Source: Poseidonocella sp. HB161398
GTDB taxonomy: Bacteria > Pseudomonadota > Alphaproteobacteria > Rhodobacterales > Rhodobacteraceae
Direction of reading: 5' to 3'
Assembly (NCBI RefSeq): GCF_005870025.1
Contig: NZ_VATA01000002.1
Location: 124,001-188,000, forward strand
DNA length: 64,000 bases
Shown here in pieces: positions 19,543 to 28,051 of this stretch. How positions within the stretch are numbered: position 1 is the first letter of the stretch; each line of letters opens with the position of its first letter. The notes below the pieces were generated by a model. The model was given only the letters and a program-made list of their open reading frames with translations. It ran no database searches and was not told the DNA's origin. The position numbers and the translations under genes are program-made.

Positions 19543-19848
19543 GCCGCCGCTTTGCAAGCCCTTGCCGACCCCACGAGGCGTGCCATTCTCGAGAAGCTCC
19601 GCCACGGCCCCAGATCGGTGGGCCAGCTGGCCCAGGGCTTCCAGATCAGCCGCCCCGCCGTGTCGCAGCACCTGCGGGTGCTGTGCTGCGCAGGGCTGCT
19701 CGACGTGGTGCCGGTCGGGGCCCGCCGGGTCTACCGGCTGCGCCCCGAAGGCCTTGCCCAGCTGCGCGTCTATCTCGAGGACCTCTGGCGCGACGCGCTG
19801 CGCGGCTTCGACGCGCCCGAATTCCCTGCTCCGCGGGACGGGACCTGA
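19534..19848 (+). CDS. ArsR-family transcriptional repressor (non-metal type)
   Basis: A 104-residue winged-helix protein. ADPTRRAILEKLRHGPRSVGQLAQGFQISRPAVSQHLRVL is the HTH core, followed by a wing with GARRVYRLRPEGLAQLRVYLEDLW. This type is usually paired with an AHSA1/SRPBCC gene, but none follows here, only gene-free sequence. It has Cys residues only at the CCAGL position and no classical metal site. No ribosome binding site precedes the ATG, whose position inside an operator supports leaderless translation and autorepression. The ligand is unknown. Confidence 0.88.
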   Translation: MTYAAALQALADPTRRAILEKLRHGPRSVGQLAQGFQISRPAVSQHLRVLCCAGLLDVVPVGARRVYRLRPEGLAQLRVYLEDLWRDALRGFDAPEFPAPRDGT

Positions 19849-19862
19849 CGGCACCCGCACCG

Positions 19863-19880
19863 GGGATGCCGGAGCATCCC
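19863..19880 (+). terminator. Hairpin after the ArsR gene
   Basis: A 7-bp perfect stem with tetraloop (GGGATGC-CGGA-GCATCCC) lies 15 bases after the stop of the repressor gene. There is no T-run, so termination by itself is uncertain. The rest of 19849-20030 holds no gene. Confidence 0.45.
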
Positions 19881-20030
19881 GCATGCCAAATGCGCCAGAG
19901 CGGCACCTGCCGCTACGGCAGGCCGCGATCCCGGCCCCGGACTGCGGCATCGCGTCCCGCCCCCGCCTGCGGCGCATTTCCGGGCAGCCGCGGGACTGTC
20001 GCAAAACCGACATGGAGCACGGGCAGGATG

Positions 20031-21158
20031 TCAGGCCCGCATCCTTCCGCGATCGGCCATCAGATGCGCCGCCATCGCGCGGATCTCGGGGCGCAGCGGC
20101 CCCTCGCGCGGCGGATCGGCCAGGGTGTCGAGCCAGCCGGGCGCGGGCGGACGCTCCTGCCCTGACCGCCACCAGCGCAGCGCGGCCAGCACCTCGCGGG
20201 CGGGCCCGGGCAGATGATCTGGCAGCTCGCGGCCGTCGAGCTCGGCCCAGAGCCGGGTCCAGAGCCGTCCGACCGACCAGGGATTGTAGCCGCCGCCGCC
20301 GGTCACCATCAGCCGCGGCGCCAGCGGGCGCAGCCCGGCGAGCATCGCGACATGGGCATTGTTCGACAGCCGCAGCCGCGACAGCGGATCCTCCTCCACC
20401 GCATCGGCGCCGCATTGCAGGATCACCGCCTCGGGGCGGAAGGCCTCGACCAGCGGCAGCACCAGCGCGTCGCGGATCAGCGCGAATTCGCTGTCATTCA
20501 GCCCCGAGGGCACCGGCAGGTTGAAGACATTGCCCGCGCCGCGATCCTCCAGCCGCCCGGTGCGCGGCCAGCGGTTGGCCTCGTGGACCGAGATCATCAG
20601 CACGTCCGGGTCGCGGCCGAAGCCGTGCTCCACCCCGTCGGGATGATGCGCGTCGATATCGACATAGGCGATCCGGCGGAGGCCCTGCGCACGCATCGAC
20701 AGGATGGCGATGGCCAGGTCGTTGAGGAAGCAGAAGCCGTTGGCGCGGTCCGGCATGCCGTGATGGGTGCCGCAGCCCGGCGCATGCACCACCCCGCCGT
20801 CCTTCAGGAGCGACGCCGCCAGCATCGCCGCGCCGCAGCCGGTGGCGGGACGGCGGAACATCTCGGGGAAGACCGGATTGTTCGAGGTGCCCAGATGGTA
20901 GCGCGCCCGCGTCGCGTCATCGGCCGCCTGCTCGGCCTCGGCCCGCATCAGCGCGGCGACGTAGTCCGGCGCATGCCAGGCCGCCAGCCCCGCAGGCGTC
21001 GCCCGCGGGCTCAGCCGGTACTGGCCGGGATCGATCCAGCCGAGCGCGCGCACCATGTCCATCAGCGTCGAGACCCTGGGCACCCTGAGCGGATGCCAGG
21101 TCCCGTAGGAGGAATGGCGGTAGATTTCCGATCCGATGAAGAAGGGCCGCGCGTTCAC
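20031..21158 (-). CDS. Histone-deacetylase-family amidohydrolase (AcuC-like)
   Basis: A 375-residue zinc-dependent deacetylase of the arginase/HDAC fold. It shows GTHHGMPDRANGFCFLND, the metal-ligand motif DIDAHHPDGV, a second Asp in QCGADAVEEDP and the catalytic Tyr loop TGGGGYNPWS. Bacterial members act on acetylated lysine (AcuC) or acetyl-polyamines; the exact substrate cannot be told. The GTG start (21158) overlaps the stop of the upstream glutathione peroxidase by four bases (GTGA), so the two are translationally coupled. Confidence 0.92.
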   Translation of the reverse strand: MNARPFFIGSEIYRHSSYGTWHPLRVPRVSTLMDMVRALGWIDPGQYRLSPRATPAGLAAWHAPDYVAALMRAEAEQAADDATRARYHLGTSNNPVFPEMFRRPATGCGAAMLAASLLKDGGVVHAPGCGTHHGMPDRANGFCFLNDLAIAILSMRAQGLRRIAYVDIDAHHPDGVEHGFGRDPDVLMISVHEANRWPRTGRLEDRGAGNVFNLPVPSGLNDSEFALIRDALVLPLVEAFRPEAVILQCGADAVEEDPLSRLRLSNNAHVAMLAGLRPLAPRLMVTGGGGYNPWSVGRLWTRLWAELDGRELPDHLPGPAREVLAALRWWRSGQERPPAPGWLDTLADPPREGPLRPEIRAMAAHLMADRGRMRA

Positions 21159-21676
21159 CCGTCCGCCGCAAGCTCCGCCTCGATCGGCCCGGTGATCTCG
21201 GGCGAGAGCGGCTCGGTCGCCGAGCCCCAGGTCGCCAGGACCCGGCCGTCGCGGCCGATCAGGACCTTGTTGAAATTCCAGGACGGCTCGAAGCCGGTCT
21301 CGTCGCGCACCCAGCGGTAGAAGGGATGCGCCGCCTCGCCGGTGACGGGGGTGATGTCGGCCATCGGCAGGGTCAGGCCGAAGACCAGCGAGCAGAACTC
21401 CTTGACCTCCGCCGCGCTGTCGAGCTCCTGGCGGAAGTCGTCCGAGGGCACGGCCAGCACGACCAGCCCCTCGCCGCCATAGCGGTCCTGGAGATCCTGC
21501 AGCCCCTCGTACTGGCGGGTGAAGCCGCAGCGCGAGGCGGTGTTGACCACGAGAACCGGACGGCCCGCCCAGTCCTCCGTCTCCAGCGTGCCGCCGTCGA
21601 TATTGCCGAAGCTGAAGGCCGCGGCCGCCGAGGCGCCGGCCAGGAACGGGATGATAGGGGCAAGAATACGGATCAC
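21155..21676 (-). CDS. Glutathione-peroxidase-family protein, exported, atypical tetrad
   Basis: A 173-residue thiol peroxidase. I prefer the GTG at 21676: it has a good AGGGAGG upstream and gives a signal peptide (ILAPIIPFLAGASAAAA), so the protein is probably periplasmic. The peroxidatic Cys50 lies in NTASRCGFT, and Trp133 and Asn134 in WNFNK are kept. The usual Gln motif FPCNQF is replaced by VPSDDF (residues 76-81), so one member of the catalytic tetrad is missing. Reduction is probably by thioredoxin or another dithiol. It is coupled to the deacetylase gene downstream. Confidence 0.9.
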   Translation of the reverse strand: MIRILAPIIPFLAGASAAAAFSFGNIDGGTLETEDWAGRPVLVVNTASRCGFTRQYEGLQDLQDRYGGEGLVVLAVPSDDFRQELDSAAEVKEFCSLVFGLTLPMADITPVTGEAAHPFYRWVRDETGFEPSWNFNKVLIGRDGRVLATWGSATEPLSPEITGPIEAELAADG

Positions 21677-21831
21677 GGCGCGCCTCCCTGTGATCTGCGG
21701 ATATGTAGGCCGCGCCGCCCCGAGGTCAAGGTTTGCCCTCGGCACAACTACCGGATGGACAGGAGAAGCCGCAGGCACATACTACATCTAGATAGAGGCA
21801 GTGATTCACTCCACCCAGGGGCAGCCCCGTC

Positions 21832-22320
21832 ATGTCGATCCTCCGCATCCGGCAGGCTCCCCTGTCGCTCGCCCCCTCGAAGAAGCGCCAGGTCCGCTCG
21901 CAATTCGGTGCGATCTGCTACCGCCAGAGCAAGGGCCGCGTGCAGATCCTGCTGATCACCTCGCGCGGGAAAGGCCGCTGGATCATCCCCAAGGGCTGGC
22001 CGATCCCGGGCCGCACCCCGGCCGCCGCCGCCGGGATCGAGGCCTATGAGGAGGCCGGCGTCGAGGGCAAGGCGCATCCGCTCTGCCTCGGCATCTACGG
22101 CAGCTCCAAGGGCGGACTGCCCTGCGTGGTCGCGCTCTATGCGGTCGAGGTCACGGCGCTGCGCCGCCGCTTCCCCGAGGCCGGGCAGCGCAAGCGCCGC
22201 TGGGCCAGCCCGAAGACCGCCGCCGAGTTGGTCGACTCTCCCGAGCTCGGCCAGATCCTCGCCCGTTTCAGCCCCGAGGGCCTGCCGCCGGCAGATCGCG
22301 TCCGCGTGCCCGGACGTTGA
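21832..22320 (+). CDS. Nudix hydrolase, diphosphoinositol/Ap-n-A-like
   Basis: A 162-residue Nudix-fold protein of the small DIPP-like group common in alphaproteobacteria. The Nudix box reads GWPIPGRTPAAAAGIEAYEEAGV. The metal-binding EExG end is intact, but the early Glu is Arg and the Arg of REUxEE is Ile, so the box deviates from consensus. RGKGRWIIPKGW and GIYGSSKGGLPCVVALYAV are typical of the group. The substrate is not deducible. It shares a short upstream element with the following DUF1178 gene. Confidence 0.88.
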   Translation: MSILRIRQAPLSLAPSKKRQVRSQFGAICYRQSKGRVQILLITSRGKGRWIIPKGWPIPGRTPAAAAGIEAYEEAGVEGKAHPLCLGIYGSSKGGLPCVVALYAVEVTALRRRFPEAGQRKRRWASPKTAAELVDSPELGQILARFSPEGLPPADRVRVPGR

Positions 22321-22375
22321 TATTCCGCCAATATCGTCTAGGTAGTAAGGGTAAGCAGTTCACTCCGGTGCCAAG

Positions 22376-22834
22376 ATGATCCGTTACGCCCTCAAATGCT
22401 CCGAGGAGCATGGCTTCGAAAGCTGGTTCCGCTCCGCCGGGGATTTCGACTCCCTCGCGGCGGCCGGACAGCTTGAATGCCCGGTCTGCGGCAGCACCGA
22501 GATCGCCAAGGCGCTGATGGCTCCGCGCGTCGCCCCCGCCGAGCGCGAGGCGGCGCGTCCCGCGCCGGAAAAGCCCGCCCAGCAGCCGGTGACGGCCGGG
22601 GCGGAGATGCCGCCCGAGCTGCGCAGCGCCATCGAGAAGCTGCGCGCCGAGGTGGAGGCGCATTCCGACTATGTCGGGCGCAGCTTCGCCAAGGAGGCCC
22701 GCGCGATCCACGAGGGCGAGAAGCCCGGGCGCGCGATCCATGGCGAGGCCAATGCCGAAGAGGCGCGCGCGCTGCTGCAGGACGGCATCCCGGTCCTGCC
22801 CCTGCCCTTCCGCGACCGGCGGGGCACCAATTGA
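22376..22834 (+). CDS. DUF1178 zinc-ribbon protein
   Basis: A 152-residue protein of the DUF1178 family. The N-terminal zinc ribbon is seen as LKCSEEHGFESWFRS and LECPVCGS, the middle is a charged, probably flexible region, and the conserved tail contains YVGRSFAKEARAIHEGE, then GEANAEEARALLQDGIPVLPLP. Function unknown; the architecture recalls regulatory proteins of the FmdB type. It is followed within 37 bases by the SDR gene on the same strand. Confidence 0.9.
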   Translation: MIRYALKCSEEHGFESWFRSAGDFDSLAAAGQLECPVCGSTEIAKALMAPRVAPAEREAARPAPEKPAQQPVTAGAEMPPELRSAIEKLRAEVEAHSDYVGRSFAKEARAIHEGEKPGRAIHGEANAEEARALLQDGIPVLPLPFRDRRGTN

Positions 22835-22870
22835 CCGCATCTTGACCGCATCTCCGGAGGAGGCGCTGCC

Positions 22871-23527
22871 ATGGCAATCCTGATCACCGGCGCGACCCGC
22901 GGCCTCGGCCGCGCGCTGCGCGAGCACTATCTGACCCAGGGCCGCGAGGTGCTTGGCACAGCCCGCGGCACGCTGCCCGAGGGGCCCGGCTGGCTGCCGC
23001 TCGACGTCACCGATCCGGCCAGCTTCCCCGCCCTGGCGGAGAAACTCGACTGCGTGCCGGTCGACCTGCTGGTCTGCAATGCCGGCATCTACCGCGACAA
23101 GGGGATGAAGCTGGCGACGGAATACCCCGCCGCGCTCTGGGCGGAGACCTTCGCGGTCAATGTCACCGGCGTCTTCCTCGCGGTGCAGGCGCTGCTGCCG
23201 AACCTGCAGATGGCCAAGGCGCCGCGGGTGGCGGTCATCACCTCGGCCATGGGCTCGAGCGCGCGGGCGCCCGGGCACTCCTATATCTACCGCGCCTCGA
23301 AGGCGGCGGCGACCAATCTGGCGCGCAACCTCGCCACCGACCTGGAGCCGATCGGCATCGCGGTCGGCGCCTACCATCCCGGCTGGGTCCAGACCGAGAT
23401 GGGCGGAAACGGCGCCGACCTGACCCCGGCGGAAAGCGCCGCGGGGCTGGCCGCGCGCTTCGACGAGCTGACGCTGGCGACGACCGGCGCGGTGCTGGCG
23501 CATGACGGCAGCCCGGTCGCCTTCTGA
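22871..23527 (+). CDS. Short-chain dehydrogenase/reductase
   Basis: A 218-residue classical SDR with a Rossmann fold. The nucleotide-binding GATRGLG is at the N-terminus, CNAGIY follows, and the Ser-Tyr-Lys triad is in TSAMGS and YIYRASKAA. It resembles the CsgA/C-factor-like SDRs often annotated next to DUF1178. The start at ATG 22871 has a GGAGGAGG upstream. Substrate unknown. Confidence 0.9.
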   Translation: MAILITGATRGLGRALREHYLTQGREVLGTARGTLPEGPGWLPLDVTDPASFPALAEKLDCVPVDLLVCNAGIYRDKGMKLATEYPAALWAETFAVNVTGVFLAVQALLPNLQMAKAPRVAVITSAMGSSARAPGHSYIYRASKAAATNLARNLATDLEPIGIAVGAYHPGWVQTEMGGNGADLTPAESAAGLAARFDELTLATTGAVLAHDGSPVAF

Positions 23528-23598
23528 CGGCCCCGCCTTCGCGGTTTCTTCATCTCTGCCGGGCAAGCCTCTGCCCGACAGGAATGCGGAGGCGCAGG

Positions 23599-24453
23599 AT
23601 GGAGATCGTCTACCAGACGCGGTTTTCCTATCTCGGCTTCTCCGGCTGGCGCGGTCCGGAGGCCGGGGATGCCGCCGCGCTCTATGACGATGCCCGGCTG
23701 GCGCAGCGCTTCGCCCTTTTCGAACGGATCACCCTGCCCGGGCTGCTGGCCCAGGAGGACGGCGATTTCTGCCATGTCGTCCTCGGCGGCGCGGCGATGC
23801 CCCGGCGCTGGAAGGCGCGGCTGCGCGCGCTCTGCCTCGACACGCTGGGGGACGCGCGCGCCCGGGTCCTCTTCGCCAGGCCCGGCCGCGCCCTGCGTCC
23901 CTTCCGCCGCCACGTGCGGCGCAGCTTCCCGCCCGGCGCGGCGCTCTGCCAGGTGGTGCTCGACGATGACGACGCGCTGGCGGCGGGCTTCACCGGGCTC
24001 CTGCGCGACCGGGCCCGCGCCGAGGCCGAGGCGCTCGCGCCCGAGGGGCATCTCTTCCTCTCCTTCCCCGAGGGCTTGACGCTCGATCTCGCGCCCGGGC
24101 GGGTCCCGGCGCTCTATTCCCGCCGCGTGCCCTATACCAATCTCGGGCTGGCGCTTCTCGCGCGGCCGGGCGCGGACGTGCATCCCTACGGCACCGCGCA
24201 CAGGCGGATCGGCGAGCGTCATCCCGCGCGGCTGGTGGAGACCGGCGCGCCGCTCTACCTGCGCTCGGTCCATGGCGGCAATGACAGCCGCGCGCGCTTC
24301 GGCGGGACCCCGCTTGACGGGCCCGCGCTGGCCGCGGCGCTGGCGCGGTTTCCCTTCCTTCCCGGCCTCCTCGCCGCGCCCCCTGCGGCACGGGGACCAT
24401 CCGCCGCGGCGCAGCGCGAACGCGCTCTTGCGCAAGGCGGATCGGCACCGTAA
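23599..24453 (+). CDS. Putative glycosyltransferase (rhamnosyltransferase-like)
   Basis: A 284-residue protein. QTRFSYLGFSGWRG at the start, CQVVLDDDDALAAGF (an acidic DDD cluster that may coordinate metal and sugar nucleotide), and LRSVHGGNDSRARF near the end are typical of the family annotated as putative rhamnosyl transferases in Rhodobacterales. No membrane segment. I chose ATG 23599 over 23584 because GGAGG then lies at normal spacing. The acceptor is unknown, most likely a cell-surface polysaccharide. Confidence 0.72.
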   Translation: MEIVYQTRFSYLGFSGWRGPEAGDAAALYDDARLAQRFALFERITLPGLLAQEDGDFCHVVLGGAAMPRRWKARLRALCLDTLGDARARVLFARPGRALRPFRRHVRRSFPPGAALCQVVLDDDDALAAGFTGLLRDRARAEAEALAPEGHLFLSFPEGLTLDLAPGRVPALYSRRVPYTNLGLALLARPGADVHPYGTAHRRIGERHPARLVETGAPLYLRSVHGGNDSRARFGGTPLDGPALAAALARFPFLPGLLAAPPAARGPSAAAQRERALAQGGSAP

Positions 24454-24509
24454 GACCGCCGCCGTGTTACGCCGCCCGGATCCGTCCGGGCCGCCGGGAA
24501 GGATACGCC

Positions 24510-25748
24510 ATGCCCATCCTCGTGATGAAATTCGGCGGCACCTCTGTTGCCGACCTCGACCGCATCCGCAATGCCGCGGAAAAGGTCCGCCGCGAAGTGG
24601 AACGCGGCTATGATGTCATCGTCATCGTGTCGGCCATGTCGGGCAAGACCAACGAGCTGGTGGGCTGGGTCTCGAAGACCTCGCCGCTGTTCGACGCGCG
24701 CGAATACGACGCCGTCGTCTCCTCGGGCGAGAATGTCACGGCCGGGCTCATGTCGCTGACGCTGCAGGAAATGGACATCCCGGCGCGCAGCTGGCAGGGC
24801 TGGCAGGTGCCGCTGAAGACCAGCTCGGCGCATTCCTCGGCCCGGATCGTCGAGATCCCGCGCGAGAATATCGACCAGAAATTCGCCGAGGGCATGAAGG
24901 TCGCCGTCGTCGCGGGCTTCCAGGGCATCTCGGAAGAGGGCCGGATCACCACGCTGGGCCGCGGCGGCTCGGACACCACCGCCGTCGCCTTCGCCGCCGC
25001 CTTCGAGGCCGAGCGCTGCGACATCTACACGGACGTGGACGGCATCTACACCACCGACCCGCGCATCACCAAGAAGGCGCGCAAGCTCGAGAAGATCGCC
25101 TTCGAGGAGATGCTGGAGCTCGCCAGCCTCGGCGCCAAGGTCCTGCAGACCCGCTCGGTCGAGCTGGCCATGCGCTACAAGGTGCGCCTGCGCGTGCTGT
25201 CGTCTTTCGAGGAAACCGACGAGACCAGCGGGACGCTGGTCTGCGACGAGGAGGAAATCATGGAAAGCAAAGTTGTCTCCGGCGTCGCCTATTCCCGCGA
25301 CGAAGCGAAAATGACCCTGTTGTCGGTCGCCGACCGTCCCGGCATCGCCGCCGCGATCTTCGGCCCGCTGGCCCATGGCGGGATCAATGTCGACATGATC
25401 GTGCAGAACGTCTCGGCGGACGGGCGCACCGACATGACCTTCTCCTGCCCGGTCGACCAGGTGCTGCGCGCCGAGCGCGCCATGCAGGAGGCCAAGGAGC
25501 GCGGCGAGATCAATTTCGGCGAGCTGGTCCAGGACACCGAAGTCTGCAAGGTCTCCGTGGTCGGCATCGGCATGCGGTCCCATGCCGGCGTCGCGGCGCG
25601 CATGTTCGAGGCGCTGAAAGCGGAGAATATCAACATCAAGGTGATCTCCACCTCGGAGATCAAGATTTCCGTGCTCATCGACAGGAAATATATGGAACTG
25701 GCCGTACAAGCCCTGCATGATGCCTTCGGATTGGACGAAGCAGCCTGA
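24510..25748 (+). CDS. lysC: Aspartate kinase
   Basis: A 412-residue enzyme that phosphorylates aspartate, the first step of lysine, methionine and threonine synthesis. VMKFGGTSVADLDRI at the N-terminus and the GRGGSDTTA nucleotide site mark the kinase domain. Two C-terminal ACT domains (from about residue 265) include LLSVADRPGIAA and VVGIGMRSHAGVAARMFEAL, so feedback control by lysine and/or threonine is expected. ptsP follows after 11 bases, a neighbour relation common in alphaproteobacteria. Confidence 0.97.
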   Translation: MPILVMKFGGTSVADLDRIRNAAEKVRREVERGYDVIVIVSAMSGKTNELVGWVSKTSPLFDAREYDAVVSSGENVTAGLMSLTLQEMDIPARSWQGWQVPLKTSSAHSSARIVEIPRENIDQKFAEGMKVAVVAGFQGISEEGRITTLGRGGSDTTAVAFAAAFEAERCDIYTDVDGIYTTDPRITKKARKLEKIAFEEMLELASLGAKVLQTRSVELAMRYKVRLRVLSSFEETDETSGTLVCDEEEIMESKVVSGVAYSRDEAKMTLLSVADRPGIAAAIFGPLAHGGINVDMIVQNVSADGRTDMTFSCPVDQVLRAERAMQEAKERGEINFGELVQDTEVCKVSVVGIGMRSHAGVAARMFEALKAENINIKVISTSEIKISVLIDRKYMELAVQALHDAFGLDEAA

Positions 25749-25759
25749 ACCGGAGGCCC

Positions 25760-28045
25760 ATGGGCCAAATCCAGGAAACCGAGAGCCGCAAGCTCCTTGG
25801 ACGATTGCGGGAAGCCCTCGCCAGCGGCGGCGCGGGACAGGAGCGGCTTGACCGCATCACCTCGATCATCGCGGAGTCGATGGGGACGCAAGTGTGCTCC
25901 ATCTACCTCTTCCGCGATGCCGAGACGCTTGAGCTCTGCGCCACCTTCGGCCTGAAGGCGGAGTCGGTGCACAAGACCCGCATGCGCCTCGGCGAGGGCC
26001 TGGTCGGCAAGGTCGCCCGCACCCGCCGGCCGGTCAATTCCGCCAATGCCCCGGCCGAGCCCGGCTTCCGCTACATGCCGGAGACCGGCGAGGAGATCTT
26101 CACCTCCTTCCTCGGCGTGCCGATCCAGCGGCTGGGCCAGGTCCTGGGCGTGCTGGTCGTGCAGTCGAAGGAAGCGCGGCAGTTCTCCGAGGACGAGCTC
26201 TACGGGGTCGAGGTCGTGGCGATGGTGCTGGCCGAGATGACCGAGCTCGGCGCCTTCCTCGACGAGGGCGCCGCCCTGTCGCCGCTGCACCAGCGCCCGG
26301 TCGCCTTCCGCGGCACCACCGGCCAGGAGGGCGCCGCCGAGGGCCGCGTGCTGCTGCACGATCCGCGCGTGGTGGTCACGAACCCGATCGGCGACGACCC
26401 CGATACCGAGCTGGAGAGGCTGCGCGACGCCGTCGCCCGGCTGCGCGTCTCGCTCGACAAGATGCTCGACGCCGCCTCCTCGGGCGACGAGGAAGCCACC
26501 CAGGTGATCGAGACCTTCCGCATGTTCGCCAATTCCAAGAGCTGGCTGCGGCGGATGGAAGAGGACATCGCCCGCGGTCTTTCGGCAGAGGCAGCGGTGG
26601 AGAAGGAGCAGTCCGCCGCCCGCACGCGGCTGGCCCGCGCCACCGATCCCTATCTGCGCGCCCGCGGCACCGATCTGGACGACCTGTCGAACCGGCTCCT
26701 GCGCGAACTCACCGGCCAGGGCCGCGACACCGGCGCCGAACGCCCGGAGAACCCCGTCCTGGTCGCCCGCAATATCGGCCCGGGCGAGCTCCTGGACTAC
26801 GGCCGCGAGCTCAAGGGCATCGTGCTCGAAGAGGGCTCGGTCGGCAGCCATGCCGCGATCATCGCCCGCGCCTGGGCGATCCCGCTGGTGATCAACGCCT
26901 CGGGCATCACCTCCGAGGCGCTGACCGGGGATGCGATCCTCGTCGACGGCGAGAATGCCGTCGTGCACCTGCGCCCCGACGACACCATTGCCAATGCCTT
27001 CCGGGACAAGCTTGCCATGCATGCCAAGGCCCAGGAACGCTACGCCTCGATCCGCGGCGAACCGGCCCGCACCATCTGCGGCGAGACCGTCTCGCTGAAC
27101 ATGAATGCCGGGCTTCTGGTCGACCTGCCCTCGCTCTCGAGCTGCGGCGCCGAGGGCGTGGGACTGTTCCGCACCGAATTGCAGTTCCTGATCCGCAACA
27201 AGATGCCCCGCCGCGGCGAGCTGGCCAGCATCTACGCCAGGGTGATGGATGCCGCCGACGGCAAGCGCGTCGTCTTCCGCACGCTCGATATCGGCTCGGA
27301 CAAGGTGCTGACCTACATGAAGCGCACGGAGGAGCCGAACCCGGCGCTCGGCTGGCGCGCCATAAGGGTCGGGCTCGACAAGCCGGGCATCATGCGGATG
27401 CAGCTCCAGGCGCTGATCCGCGCCGCGCGGGGCCGTCCGCTGACCGTGATGTTCCCGTTCGTTGCCCAGTTCGACGAATTCCGCGCCGCCCGCGCGCTGA
27501 TGCTCGAAGAGCTCGACCGCGAGGAGCGCCAGGGCCATCTGCTGCCCTCGAATGTCGAGATCGGCGCCATGCTGGAGACGCCGTCGATGGCCTATGCGCC
27601 GCGGCAGTTCTTCGAGATGGCGGATTTCGTCTCGATCGGCGGCAACGACCTGAAGCAGTTCTTCTTCGCCGCCGACCGCGAGAACGAGCGGGTGCGCCGC
27701 CGCTACGACACGCTCAACGGCAGCTTCCTGAGCTTCATCGAGCAGATCGTGAACCGCTGCAACGAGAGCGGCACCCCGGTCAGCTTCTGCGGCGAGGATG
27801 CCGGGCGCCCGGTCGAGGCGCTGTGCTTCGCGGCGATGGGGCTGCGCTCGCTCTCGATGCGCCCCGCCTCGGTCGGTCCGGTCAAGCATCTCCTGCGCCG
27901 CGCCGATCTGCGCGAGGTGCGCCGGGTGGTCGAGGAGGCCCGCGCCAATGGCGACCAGTCGGTGCGCCCGGCGCTGATGCGCCATCTGGCGACGCTCGAT
28001 CTCAGCGTCGATCCCCTGCCCGAGAGCCAGCGCGCCGCAGGCTGA
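25760..28045 (+). CDS. ptsP: PtsP, enzyme I of the nitrogen-related phosphotransferase system
   Basis: A 761-residue EI-Ntr. An N-terminal GAF domain (about residues 20-170) precedes the PEP-utilising enzyme. The phosphorylated His364 lies in SVGSHAAIIARAW, GLFRTELQFL and MLETPSMA mark the PEP barrel, and the catalytic Cys lies in FCGEDAG. It passes phosphate from PEP to NPr and then EIIA-Ntr, linking nitrogen, potassium and carbon status. Length and motifs are normal. The gene is tightly linked to lysC. Confidence 0.97.
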   Translation: MGQIQETESRKLLGRLREALASGGAGQERLDRITSIIAESMGTQVCSIYLFRDAETLELCATFGLKAESVHKTRMRLGEGLVGKVARTRRPVNSANAPAEPGFRYMPETGEEIFTSFLGVPIQRLGQVLGVLVVQSKEARQFSEDELYGVEVVAMVLAEMTELGAFLDEGAALSPLHQRPVAFRGTTGQEGAAEGRVLLHDPRVVVTNPIGDDPDTELERLRDAVARLRVSLDKMLDAASSGDEEATQVIETFRMFANSKSWLRRMEEDIARGLSAEAAVEKEQSAARTRLARATDPYLRARGTDLDDLSNRLLRELTGQGRDTGAERPENPVLVARNIGPGELLDYGRELKGIVLEEGSVGSHAAIIARAWAIPLVINASGITSEALTGDAILVDGENAVVHLRPDDTIANAFRDKLAMHAKAQERYASIRGEPARTICGETVSLNMNAGLLVDLPSLSSCGAEGVGLFRTELQFLIRNKMPRRGELASIYARVMDAADGKRVVFRTLDIGSDKVLTYMKRTEEPNPALGWRAIRVGLDKPGIMRMQLQALIRAARGRPLTVMFPFVAQFDEFRAARALMLEELDREERQGHLLPSNVEIGAMLETPSMAYAPRQFFEMADFVSIGGNDLKQFFFAADRENERVRRRYDTLNGSFLSFIEQIVNRCNESGTPVSFCGEDAGRPVEALCFAAMGLRSLSMRPASVGPVKHLLRRADLREVRRVVEEARANGDQSVRPALMRHLATLDLSVDPLPESQRAAG

Positions 28046-28051
28046 GCCTGC

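Noticed and set aside
25289-27985. Long open frame on the minus strand opposite lysC and ptsP
   Set aside because: It is antisense to two well-supported genes, has no ribosome binding site and has the His/Arg/Gly-rich composition of a high-GC shadow frame.
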